Positions 54,553 to 63,757 of a stretch of DNA of 64,000 bases are shown here, one piece after another (within the stretch, counting starts at the first letter, position 1; each line of letters opens with the position of its first letter). Under the pieces are notes generated by a model. It was not told the DNA's origin. It made no database searches and saw only the letters and a list, made by a program, of their open reading frames with translations. The stretch is from Phyto melanocephala (Eukaryota > Arthropoda > Insecta > Diptera > Rhinophoridae), in the NCBI GenBank assembly GCA_941918925.1, contig OW799233.1, forward strand, positions 81,471,797 to 81,535,796. Reading direction: 5' to 3'. The position numbers and the translations under genes were made by a program.

Positions 54553-55797
54553 TTCGATATGCAAAATAAATTAAACAATTTGAGAATTGTACTTACTCTT
54601 TTCTTTAAAGGGGGTGTGTGTACATTGGTTGTAGTTGATCCGCTGGGAAACACAAAACTATTATCACTTTCATCTATCTAAATGTAAGAAACATATACAT
54701 ATTTGGCATGCACCTAATGTACAAAAAATAATGTACTTACTCTTTTATCATAAGTGGGTGTGTTGCTTACGGTTGAATCGCTGAGCATAACAAAACTTTC
54801 ATCACTTTCATCAATCTAAAAGTAAGATGTATTAATCAATAATACATTATATATATAGTCATGTGCACTTACCTCGGAAATGTTTGAAATATTTGATTCC
54901 GATTTCCGAACCATACAATGTGGCTTCAAAAACTCTAATTGCGGATAGTACCAAAGTTTTGGAACATAATCATCATCCGCACCAACTCCGCTTCTTTTGC
55001 TACTACGAATTGCACGGTTTTCTTTGATGTATTGTGCCCTTAGTGAATGTATTTTCTTTTTTATACATTCTGGGGTTATGTCCATGCAAAATTTTTTAAG
55101 CTCTTGGCATATGGAAAAGAGTGCATCTGATCTTTTCACACGATCTAAATAGGAAGGATGTCTTACGTTGTACAGTACTTCGTGTTGTTGATACTGTATT
55201 ATTAAACACTTAATAGTTTCCCTTGTCCACATTATTGTTCAACTCCTAGTCAAGCTCAAGCACTACAAAAATCAAACATGCAAATATTTATAGGTATTCC
55301 AATAATTTTTCATACATATGTACATAATGCAGTATACACATGTTATTATTTGTATTGTTTGAAATAATGCTCATCTGTTTATTCGGGTTTTCCACAAACA
55401 CAAAGCCAACCTTCCCTTACTGGGCAGAATATTTTTTGCACAAATGGTTTTTTTATCGTATTATTATGTATTTCTAAATAGTCCCTTTTTGGATTGTAGG
55501 CTATTAAATTTATATTTTTAATATTTTTTATTTTATTTATTTTGAATGTCAAAAAAACTAATTACTGTTTAATATTTTTATCAATCAAACAGCACAATCC
55601 AGTTGATGAGAATATAAAAATAAAACGTAACAGAAAGAACAGAAAAAAGTGTAAAGCGAAGTGTCAAAAAAAAACCATGAGAACAGAAACCATGTCTATT
55701 TTTCTACCCCCCTTTCTTCTCTACACCGCTTGCTTCCAAACAAAAAATGACGTCCAAAATTGGACGACATAAAATTCATCATGTAAACCTACTGTAA

Positions 55798-56109
55798 AAA
55801 ATTAAATACAAATTAAGATTAATGGTTATTGGCTCCCCAGCCGCAAAATAAAAAGTAAATATATAATAAATAATACCATATAGGCCCAATCAGCAGCATT
55901 TAATTTAATTAAAAAACAAAACAAACTAAAAAAGAATTCAAAAACAGTTAAGTAGATTCTGATTCTGTGAAATAAGACACATAAATTTGAAAGTAATTTT
56001 AATTTTTTATAATCAGTTAAAACCATTTATGGCATTTACTGCTTCGAAACTAACAATCTTAGCTGGCATATTCCTGAACTCCTCAGACTTTACATAGCCC
56101 CAGAAAAAA
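55798..56109. other. AT-rich DNA
   Basis: Nothing is recognised here. Confidence 0.4.
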
Positions 56110-56620
56110 TAGTTAAGGTGGTCAATTAACCGCAGCAAAACGTGAAATTTAGTGCTCACCAAAATGATATCTCAACAAGAAAATTGTTTTACGCGCCGTC
56201 TTGTTTAAATCAGAGTTTACCGAGAGATTGTACTTGAATTTCATTGAACACATAGTCCGTTAACATGGTGCGAAAACGGTTACCGATTTGCCTCATTATT
56301 GAAGAAATATGGACCAATGATTCCATCAGGTCATAAACCACACCATACCGATGTTTTAATGGAACAATGGTTTTTCTTGGTTGCTCACCAGTTCAAATAC
56401 GTTAATTTTGTTTATCCATGGAGCCAGAAATGTACTACATCACTGAGCGAAATATCACAATAAAAAGCCAGAGAAATATTTCTCACAGAACGCTTTTTTT
56501 CCCAAACAGGTGAACAATGCGAGTCTTTCCATGATGACTAAAGGATATCGAACAAAACTGAGAAAGCAGTTTGATATGAGTTTTGTATGATCTATCAAAA
56601 AAAGGCTACTGAAAATCAAA
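56110..56620 (-). pseudogene. mariner-like transposase relic
   Basis: On the minus strand, fragments in shifting frames read VVHFWLHG, a stop, INKINVFEL, then VWCGL, a stop, PDGIIGPYFFNNEAN, FKQDGA and YHFGEH, a stop, ISRFAAVN. They match, in order, the family's SDEAHFWLNGYVNKQN, VTVWCGLWAGGIIGPYFF, the second catalytic D in QDGAT/QDGAP, and FGERLISRxGDVNWPPRS. Several stops and frame changes; no terminal repeats were seen. It is a different lineage from the mariner-type elements at 14913 and 47669. Confidence 0.75.
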
Positions 56621-57539
56621 CTTCACAATGAATAGAAAAAATTTAATGTAATACATTAAATATTTCAAAATTTGTTTAAAGTTTTAGAGATTGATTTTTA
56701 TTTTATTAAACTTTTCTGTTTAAACGAATATTAAAATTTTAATCAGGCTTGAGTTAATATTAACATTCTTATTGTTACAAAGAATTTTTTTTAATTGTGA
56801 TAAATGAAAGAATAATATAAAAAATTATATTTTTACTGACACTAGACGAGTGGAATGCATTTTCGAAACCAGCTATGATTTCATCATCAGCACTCTTTGA
56901 TCGGTGGTTACATGTTGGTTGTAAATATCATCTATTTAACTCCCGGGATTTAAGTTAATTGAATTCGGTAACTACTTAAGATTTTCCTTTTCATACATAT
57001 ATTTTTACCAGAATGAGTTAGATTTAAATTTTTACCAAACAGCAACCCTTTTACTTTAGTTTGTTATTATCTTTCATTTATATCATTATTTCTGTACTGC
57101 TCTAGCCACCAGTAAGGTAGCGATAAGAACAGATAATTGTTTTTATTTAACAATCAATGTTTATAATCATTTGTTTTATTTTTTGCTCAAGGCATAACGA
57201 CTGAGTTTATTTATTAATTTTTTTTTATTTTAATTTAAATGGCAAGGTCTTAAAACCATAGAGCCGGGGTATCCCACACTGATTCAGTGTCCGTAAGTCG
57301 ACCTATACCTTCATATAGAAAGTCGGAGCTGAACGACAAAAATATTCTTTTTAAAAGTTTTGCAGAGGTTAATTGAGACTCCGGGTAACTATACTTCGGT
57401 ACCGCTAACCGACGCCACACAATTAACCAATGCGAGAGTGAGACGCAAAACTCTCGAAGTCAGATAAAAAGGGACGGTACGACGACGACGCGCGAGCTCT
57501 TGACCCGATCAGAGCTGAAATGCGACTTTAACGACTGGA
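56621..57539. repeat. AT-rich DNA with repeat E copy 3
   Basis: About 56835-56905 (agacgagtggaatgcatttt ... gatttcatcatcagcactct) is the third copy of repeat E. Separately, aatcaggcttgagtt near 56745 recurs at 24167 inside the MITE at 23964. From 57250 the sequence is less AT-rich and may belong to the LINE relic that follows. Confidence 0.4.
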
Positions 57540-57960
57540 AGTTGACATTCTCCTTGTCAATGAGACATGAAACTTTAAACTTAAAGGCTATAGAGGATCG
57601 ACCAACAAAACGTATGCACCTGAAAATATTTCGGTACGATTAATAATAGATAGACGCCCTGTGATTTTTACATCCAGCTTATACTGTAAATTTTAAAACT
57701 GATATGGATGCTTTAGCTGGACATTCAATTTACTTCTTTTTATTTGGTGATTTTCAACGCTCAACATACTCACTGAAATTGTTTTTCAAACAATATTTCT
57801 GATAATGAGCTCTATAGCCATTGCCTTCAATTTATCTACTAAATTTATTACTCAAATGCATATACTCGTCTTGGACAAAATACTAACCTAGTTCAGCCGT
57901 GTATAGTCTAACTCTTGCCTTCCCTTTTCAACCATGGAAATTTGTTGTTGGAGAGTGAAA
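57540..57960 (+). pseudogene. LINE endonuclease relic
   Basis: It reads DILLVNET, a stop, then KLKGYRGSTNKTYAPENISV, RPVIFTSSLY and, in another frame, SIYFFLFGDFQ. The order (DILL-x-N/S-E-T, then an F-G-D-F/L-N-type box) is that of the apurinic-type endonuclease of non-LTR retrotransposons. It is heavily decayed. The matching reverse transcriptase part lies beyond the Gypsy element at 63179-63735. Confidence 0.45.
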
Positions 57961-58160
57961 TAATATTACAAGACATTTATGAAAATGTCACAAACACAGG
58001 TAATCTAGATGTGTCATTAAGTAAACAATAAATAAAAAAATTTATAAAAATAGTAAAATTCTAATTTCCCAGAGAAAGAGATGTAGACGTTAATTTCAAA
58101 TATGTAGGAATTTGAATTTGTATATACAATTAAACTGTATATTAAAGCAGCTAAGTAGGC

Positions 58161-58338
58161 TGTCAACTAGTCAGTGATCAATGAGCGAGCGAAGCGAACG
58201 GTCGTGACGGCAAAGACTTTAGTTTTTTCTTGATCATACTTTAAAATTGTTTTTCTTTATATTAATTTATAAACTTTGTTTTTTTTTATTAAATAAATGT
58301 TTTCATCAGTGAATTAAAATTAAACTCGGTCTTTGACA
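58161..58338 (+). repeat. 5' LTR
   Basis: TGTCAACTAGTCAG...CTTTGACA. It contains aaataaatg-type AATAAA signals near 58291. It differs from the 3' LTR only in aacggtcg versus aacgttcg. Confidence 0.95.
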
Positions 58339-58704
58339 AAATCAGAAGTGGGATAAAGTCCCAATACGCCTTCAGAACGTGAAATATAAGGAGAAATAAT
58401 AAGAGGAAAAGGACGCCAATACAAAGATTATAGGAAAAAGGAAAAGTTAAAACACAGAAGAGAGAAAAACAGTATTGCCAGACATAAGGAGATTTGACAG
58501 GGGTTTTTTTATGTTGATAGACAACAAGGAAAAAAACAACGACGAACAAAACGAGAAAAAGCTGTAAGAAAAAGGGAGAACTCACTAGAGAAAGAAGGTG
58601 AACAAAGTTAGAAGCAAGGTTAAAGAAAAAGACGCTTCGGAAGGAAAAAAAAGAACGTTCTAGAAAAAAAGAAAAGAAAAAGTTTTTTTTAAAAACGAAA
58701 AAAG
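58339..58704 (+). promoter_or_regulatory. Gypsy leader with primer-binding site
   Basis: aaaTCAGAAGTGGGATaa at its start is the primer-binding region. The remaining ~350 bases are A/G-rich, unlike the surrounding genome, and contain no open reading frame on the plus strand. The 189-codon minus-strand frame here (58289-58858) is the mirror of this composition bias. Confidence 0.6.
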
Positions 58705-59949
58705 ATGAACGTGAATTTAATTGAAAATTCAAGTAACGAGGAGAAAAAAATGACGAATTTGCGTTCTTTAAACGTTGCGCAGCTGAATAAATTGTTAAAA
58801 GATAACAAATTGCACATGTCAGGCAATAAGGCCGAAAAGATTGCAAGGCTGGTGGCATTCTATGGGATGGAAGAGTTGGAAATCGATGAAGATTCGTTAC
58901 AAGAGGATTTCCATGGCTTTGACAACTCAGCTACTGAGTTATTGCAGCAACAAATGACTGAGTTAAGAAATGTGGTGCTTAATTTGGCTCAGAGTGTTAA
59001 TCAAATGGTAGTAAACAACCGAAGAGAAAATGATGTAAATCAACAACGACAAGTTAACAACAACTACGGTCAGGAAGGTGCGGTTGGTGGTCAACGAACT
59101 TTATATAGCCCAACACGTACATCACATATGATGGGTGCTCTTAAGGATTACATTGTTGTGATCCCAGATTTTGATCCGATAAAGAAAACCGTAACATCAG
59201 CACAATTTATAGATAAAATCGAAAGACTTCAACGATTGCATGGGTGGTCGGATGAAACTATTTTGTTTGCGGTACATCATAAGATGAAGGGTCTTGCCAA
59301 AGATTGGATAGATGCATTACCAGTAATCGAGACATGGGAGGAATTCAAAGAAATGTTTGAAAAGGATTTCCCATGTGAAGTTAGTAGTGCTGATACACAT
59401 CGCGAATTAGCAGCACGTAAAAGAGGTTACAAGGAGTCACTTGTTGAATATTATTATTCAATGCTGGCTATAGGCCGTAAAGGTAAAATTGATGATATTT
59501 CTATTCTTTCATACATTATAAATGGGTTAAACGATAATGATTTGACTCGTACCCTCCTTGCTATGAATATGAGAACATGTAATGAACTATTGAAGTCCTT
59601 TGAAAATATGGCGACGGTAGTGCCGGCTAGAAAAATCATTAGTAAGGGCGACGATGAGGTGAAACTTGTCAACACGGGACAACGCAATGAGCGTAAAGGT
59701 CCGAAATGCTACAACTGTAACAATTTTGGTCACATAGCTGTCAAGTGCCCGCAACCTCAAGGAAAACCAAGATGCACAGTTTGTTTAAAGGTTGGACACG
59801 ATGCTAACCAGTGTAAAGCCAAGTCAACGGTAGCTATCGTTAAAGAGAAGATAGGAAAATATTGTCCTCCAGTGTTGAAGCAGGTAGTTCTTAATGATCG
59901 TGAATTTTTAGCATTTGTAGATACCGGCAGGAATTTCACTCTCATATAA
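58705..59949 (+). CDS. Gypsy gag with SAP domain, two zinc knuckles and protease start
   Basis: 414 codons from ATG 58705 (an alternative ATG is at 58750). Residues about 20-50 (LNVAQLNKLLKDNKLHMSGN, then KAEKIARLV) form a SAP-like motif. About 150-300 is a capsid-like region (WSDETILFAVHHKMKGLAKD ... MFEKDFP). Near 330-370 are two CX2CX4HX4C knuckles, CYNCNNFGHIAVKC and CTVCLKVGHDANQC, which bind genomic RNA. The last residues include LAFVDTG, the protease active-site triad, and the frame then stops at TAA 59947-59949. Pol continues in the +1 frame. Gag forms the intracellular particle. It looks intact apart from the frame break inside the protease. Confidence 0.93.
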   Translation: MNVNLIENSSNEEKKMTNLRSLNVAQLNKLLKDNKLHMSGNKAEKIARLVAFYGMEELEIDEDSLQEDFHGFDNSATELLQQQMTELRNVVLNLAQSVNQMVVNNRRENDVNQQRQVNNNYGQEGAVGGQRTLYSPTRTSHMMGALKDYIVVIPDFDPIKKTVTSAQFIDKIERLQRLHGWSDETILFAVHHKMKGLAKDWIDALPVIETWEEFKEMFEKDFPCEVSSADTHRELAARKRGYKESLVEYYYSMLAIGRKGKIDDISILSYIINGLNDNDLTRTLLAMNMRTCNELLKSFENMATVVPARKIISKGDDEVKLVNTGQRNERKGPKCYNCNNFGHIAVKCPQPQGKPRCTVCLKVGHDANQCKAKSTVAIVKEKIGKYCPPVLKQVVLNDREFLAFVDTGRNFTLI

Positions 59950-59956
59950 ATCATCT

Positions 59957-62900
59957 GTGCCGGAAAACGTGCCTACACAACAAACATCAAAGATAATGAG
60001 TGGTTTTGGTGAATCGACGGTTGAAGCCAAAGAGATGTTTGTAGGTAAGATTACTATTGATGGAAATTCTACAAGTACGGGAATCTATATAATCCCTGAC
60101 GATATTATGCCATATGACTTAATTTTGGGTAGAGATGTCCTGTGCATGAAAAATCATCGTTTAACGATTGAATCCGGTGTGTTGACAGTAGAATCATCAT
60201 CCAATACAACTTTTAATATAAGTAAGGATATTGATAAGGAACAGGGTCGTGCAATCCAGTGTTTGCTACAGTCATATGATAGTTGTTTTGCCGAAAATTT
60301 GGAGAAGTTGGGTCGTTGTAAAAATACGTGCATGGATATAACTGTTTCTACGGATCAGCCAATTGTGGGTAAGAGATATCAGGTACCATTTAGTCAGAGA
60401 CAAACACTTTCGGGCATAATTGATAATTTGTTGCATTATGATATCATCCGCCAAAGTAATTCTCCACATGCTGCGTCGGTTTTGTTGGTGCCAAAGGCAA
60501 ATGGTGAAAGTCGTATGTGTACCGACTATCGTGCGTTGAATTCGGTTACAGTCAAAAAGCAGTATTCTATGCCTGTCGTTGAGGAACAACTTTCAATGTT
60601 GGCAGGTAATAATTATTTTACAGCACTTGATATGACATCAGGGTATTACCAAATGCCCTTAAGTGAAGACAGCAAGAAATACACATCTTTCATAACACCA
60701 GAGGGGTTGTATGAGTATAACGTAATGCCATTCGGGCTCATAAATGCACCCATGGTCTTCCAGGAAATGATAACTCAGATTATAAGAAAGCTAAGTAATC
60801 GCTGTAAAATAAGTAGCTATGTTGACGAGGTTATAATTCCAAGTAAAACGGTTGACGAGGGCATGGAGGTGCTCCATGAGTTTCTGACCGCTATCGGAGA
60901 TGAAGGTCTAACGTTAAGACCATCCAAATGTCATTTTATGGAAACAACGGTAATCTTTCTTGGCCATATTGTAAGTGCCAGTGGTATACGTCCGGGTAAT
61001 GATAAAACAGAATGCATCAAAGAATTCCCAACACCCGTGAATGTATCAGATGTCCGTAAGTTTTTGGGGATAACAGGTTTCTTCCGTAAATTTGTGCCAC
61101 AATACAGTCTAATAGCAATGCCATTGACAAAGCTGTTGAAGAAGGAAGTGCTTTTCATCTGGAAAGAAGAACAAGAACGGGCGTTTATGAATTTGAAGGA
61201 AATTATTACATCACAGCCTATCTTAGCATTATTTGATGCCAACAAAAAGCACGAGGTCCACACAGATGCTAGCTCTATTGGGTTGTCAGGCATCTTATTC
61301 CAACTAGAAGACGAAGGTTTCCGTCCGGTATTTTATTACAGTCGTCAGTGTACTGAAGCTGAAACCCGATATGCAAGTCATGAGTTAGAAGTGTTGGCAA
61401 TTGTTGAATCCGTTGAAAGATTTCGAATGTATTTGTTGGGAACAACTTTTCATATTATAACCGATTGTAATGCAGTGGCTACAACCAAGGCAACGTCTCC
61501 ACTACCCCCACGTATAGCACGGTGGTGGTTAAAACTTCAGGAATTTGATTACGTAATGGGTCATCGATCGGGTGCTAAAATGCCACATGTTGATGGAATG
61601 AGTAGAAGCCCAACATTGCCCCCCGATAAAACGTTAACAGTTGCAGAGAAAGTTCTGATGATATCCCCGGATATCAATGACTGGGTCTATCAGTTACAGA
61701 TGTCTGATGAGAGACTGAAGTCTATCTCAAATGTTCTAAGTGGTGCTACCAAGGTGAGTCCAAATGAAGAATTACAGATAAAATCTGATTACGCTATTGA
61801 TCGAGGTCGCTTGTATAGAAAAGTGGATCAAAATAAGTTTTTGGTAATTCCGCACAACGTGCGATGGCGGATTACGAAAGCTTGCCATGATGATGTAGGC
61901 CATTTTAGTTTAGACAAGACATTGAAGAGGCTCCAGCGTGATTTTTGGTTCCCACGAATGAGATGTTACGTGCGATCGTATATATCATCATGCCCAGAAT
62001 GTTGTTACAACAAAGCAAAGGGTGGTAAACCTGAAGGCCAGTTACATATAGATGACATTTTGCCAGTTCCATTTAGAAGTCTTCATATTGATCACTTGGG
62101 TCCATTTCCAAAAAGCAAGAAGGGTAATTTATATGTATTGGCCATAGTATGCTCGTTCACTAAGTATACGATTATCAAAGCAACGAGAAATACGAAAACA
62201 ACACCAGTTATAACCGCTTTACGAGAAGTCATGTCAATTTTTGGTCAGCCTGTGCGAATAATTTCTGATCGTGGTACTGCTTTTACCTCGAACGAGTTCC
62301 TAAATTTTGTAGAAACGTACGGTATTCAACATATCCAGACGGCAGTACGAACACCAAGGGCAAATGGCCAGGCCGAGAGGGCCAATCAAACGTTTTTAAA
62401 TTCTTTAAGATGTTCAACTGAGAATCCAAAGGACTGGGACATCAATATTCCAACAATCCAATGGGGTATAAACTCTCAGGCCAATTCGACAACCAAATTC
62501 AGCCCTAACGAATTGGTTTTTAATTTCAACCCAAGAGATGTAAGTTGCAACCGAGTCATTCAAGCTATGGAGGATGACTCCACCGAAGCTGTCATTCTAC
62601 AAGAAAATCATGAACAGGCGGCCATAAATATAAACAACCAACGAAAGAAATGGAAGGAGCGTTATGATGGTCGTCATACAAAACCTACAGTCTACAAAGT
62701 CGGCGATTTAGTAGTTGTCTCTTATGTCTCACAAGCAACCGGTGAATCACATAAATTGGATCCAAAATATAGAGGTCCGTATATCGTAACAAAGGTATTG
62801 GGTAATGATCGATACATCGTAGAAGATCTACCTGATTTACCAATCACTCAACGAAAGTATTGTAATGTTATGTCAACTGATCACATGAAACCGTGGTGTC

Positions 62901-63013
62901 ATGGAAATCCCGATATGAATTTAGAATCCGATCCAGATGATGATGTGTGCAGCGAAAATCCGTCCAGGGTGGACGTCATGTCAGGAGAGGCCGAGCTGTC
63001 AACTAGTCAGTGA
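59957..63013 (+). CDS. Gypsy pol: protease C-part, reverse transcriptase, RNase H, integrase
   Basis: 1,018 codons open. The frame actually opens at 59921, overlapping gag by 29 nt; the first ATG is 59996. Order: protease C-part with LILGRDVL (about residue 55); RT with SRMCTDYRALNSV (about 190), LDMTSGYYQMPL, MPFGLINAP and SSYVDEVII (about 288), where the usual YVDD/YLDD reads YVDE; RNase H with HTDASS (434), ASHELEVLA (475) and ITDCNAV (502); integrase zinc domain (H-x-H...CPECC, about 643-677); DDE core with HIDHLGPF (711), IISDRGTAF (770) and GQAERANQTF (802); a GPY-type C-terminal module, KYRGPYIVTKVL. The stop codon TGA (63011-63013) lies inside the 3' LTR. It makes and integrates the cDNA. 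The D-to-E change may cripple RT. Confidence 0.94.
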   Translation: MPENVPTQQTSKIMSGFGESTVEAKEMFVGKITIDGNSTSTGIYIIPDDIMPYDLILGRDVLCMKNHRLTIESGVLTVESSSNTTFNISKDIDKEQGRAIQCLLQSYDSCFAENLEKLGRCKNTCMDITVSTDQPIVGKRYQVPFSQRQTLSGIIDNLLHYDIIRQSNSPHAASVLLVPKANGESRMCTDYRALNSVTVKKQYSMPVVEEQLSMLAGNNYFTALDMTSGYYQMPLSEDSKKYTSFITPEGLYEYNVMPFGLINAPMVFQEMITQIIRKLSNRCKISSYVDEVIIPSKTVDEGMEVLHEFLTAIGDEGLTLRPSKCHFMETTVIFLGHIVSASGIRPGNDKTECIKEFPTPVNVSDVRKFLGITGFFRKFVPQYSLIAMPLTKLLKKEVLFIWKEEQERAFMNLKEIITSQPILALFDANKKHEVHTDASSIGLSGILFQLEDEGFRPVFYYSRQCTEAETRYASHELEVLAIVESVERFRMYLLGTTFHIITDCNAVATTKATSPLPPRIARWWLKLQEFDYVMGHRSGAKMPHVDGMSRSPTLPPDKTLTVAEKVLMISPDINDWVYQLQMSDERLKSISNVLSGATKVSPNEELQIKSDYAIDRGRLYRKVDQNKFLVIPHNVRWRITKACHDDVGHFSLDKTLKRLQRDFWFPRMRCYVRSYISSCPECCYNKAKGGKPEGQLHIDDILPVPFRSLHIDHLGPFPKSKKGNLYVLAIVCSFTKYTIIKATRNTKTTPVITALREVMSIFGQPVRIISDRGTAFTSNEFLNFVETYGIQHIQTAVRTPRANGQAERANQTFLNSLRCSTENPKDWDINIPTIQWGINSQANSTTKFSPNELVFNFNPRDVSCNRVIQAMEDDSTEAVILQENHEQAAININNQRKKWKERYDGRHTKPTVYKVGDLVVVSYVSQATGESHKLDPKYRGPYIVTKVLGNDRYIVEDLPDLPITQRKYCNVMSTDHMKPWCHGNPDMNLESDPDDDVCSENPSRVDVMSGEAELSTSQ

Positions 63014-63174
63014 TCAATGAGCGAGCGAAGCGAACGTTCGTGACGGCAAAGACTTTAGTTTTTTCTTGATCATACTTTAAAATTGTTTTTCTTTATATTA
63101 ATTTATAAACTTTGTTTTTTTTTATTAAATAAATGTTTTCATCAGTGAATTAAAATTAAACTCGGTCTTTGACA
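62997..63174 (+). repeat. 3' LTR
   Basis: 178 bp, 177 identical to the 5' LTR; preceded by the purine tract and followed by AGGC. Its first 17 bases include the last codons and the stop of pol. Confidence 0.95.
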
Positions 63175-63178
63175 AGGC

Positions 63179-63735
63179 TTAATGACTTTCACCCGAATAA
63201 AGATAGGAATGAGTTTTGGTCGACATTCATATTAAATCTGAAAACCGGTTCAAAAAAGGAAATTAATTTAAGATCAACTAAATATTTAAAAGGTAAAAAT
63301 TCTAAATGTTCATATGGTTTAATTTTAAATTTACATATTATTACTATTGACAATTCATCACCAACAGACTCTGTTGTTTCAAGATACATACATTATTACC
63401 CTAAATCAAACTCCTACCGATAACATAAGTATTAAAATTACAAATTTGGGTGAAGTCAACTCATTTATCTACATATTTGTCAAAAAATATTAAATTTCCT
63501 GCTTTAGATGGTATTAACAGTATAATGCTTAAAAATATGCTCGATTACTTTTATGAAATCATAAGTAAACTATTTAACTTTTGTTTAAGTAATGGGTACT
63601 TCCCACTTGTTTTTAAAATGGCTTAGCTAATTCCAATCCACAAATCTGGAAAGGATCCTTAATTACCCTTCAGCTATATATAGGCCAATTAGCATTCTAA
63701 GGTGTCCGAGAAAATTATTTACACCAGAATTTTAG
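63179..63735 (+). pseudogene. LINE reverse transcriptase relic (second half of the split LINE)
   Basis: It reads KDRNEFWSTF near the start, then LKFPALDGINSIMLKNMLDY, LFNFCLSNGYFPLVFKMA, a stop, IPIHKSGKDP, and in another frame YRPISIL. These are the P-A/G-x-D-G-I-x-x-x-x-L and K-x-G-K-D-P...Y-R-P-I-S-L motifs at the beginning of LINE reverse transcriptases. It is in the same orientation as the endonuclease relic at 57540-57960, separated only by the Gypsy element, so both are probably one old LINE cut in two. Stops and frame changes are present. Confidence 0.72.
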
Positions 63736-63757
63736 ATCTTTCAAATAGCAATCTTAT

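Larger units (their letters stand above)
51884..55232 (-). pseudogene. Harbinger accessory protein with MADF domain (four exons)
   Basis: Exon 1, 55232-54873, from ATG: MWTRETIKCLIIQYQQHEVL ... LFSICQELKKF ... IKKKIHSLRAQYIKENRAIR ... YVPKLWYYPQLEFL. This is a complete MADF (Myb/SANT-like) DNA-binding domain of about 95 residues. Exon 2, 54815-54741 (IDESDESFVML...), and exon 3, 54677-54597 (IDESDNSFVFP...), are duplicates of each other. Exon 4, 52273-51884, reads ALNFEDRIENVKKLIL and ends DILQQSLLEVLDDDDF. All junctions are GT...AG, all phase 0. Total about 301 codons, with one in-frame TAA at 52142-52144. Exon 4 lies within the transposase intron, on the opposite strand. In this transposon class the partner protein brings the transposase to the element ends and into the nucleus. 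Confidence 0.87.
51010..55794 (+). mobile_element. PIF/Harbinger DNA transposon, complete but decayed
   Basis: 4,785 bp flanked by TAA (51007-51009, 55795-55797). The inverted ends include TTTACATGAT(A/G)AATTTTATG(A/T)CGTCCAATTTT, about 34 bp. It has two genes, as in autonomous PIF/Harbinger elements: a DDE transposase (+, 51276-53241, one intron) and a DNA-binding partner with a MADF domain (-, 55232-51884, four exons). Both are damaged. A Helitron (53806-54552) has inserted in the last intron of the partner gene. Confidence 0.92.
58161..63174 (+). mobile_element. Gypsy (Ty3-type) LTR retrotransposon, young and nearly complete
   Basis: 5,014 bp with 178-bp LTRs (58161-58338 and 62997-63174) that differ at one base, and a 4-bp duplication AGGC (58157-58160, 63175-63178). 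Just after the 5' LTR, TCAGAAGTGGGAT fits the tRNA-Leu primer-binding site also used by the element at 27307. A purine-rich tract (aggagaggccgag) precedes the 3' LTR. It has gag and pol, but no envelope gene. The single LTR difference implies recent insertion. Confidence 0.96.

Noticed and set aside
58289..58858. 189-codon minus-strand open frame
   Set aside because: It is antisense to the A/G-rich Gypsy leader and gag start; F/S/L-rich composition results from that bias.
60272..61293. Minus-strand open frames of 105 and 120 codons
   Set aside because: They are shadows of the Gypsy pol frame.
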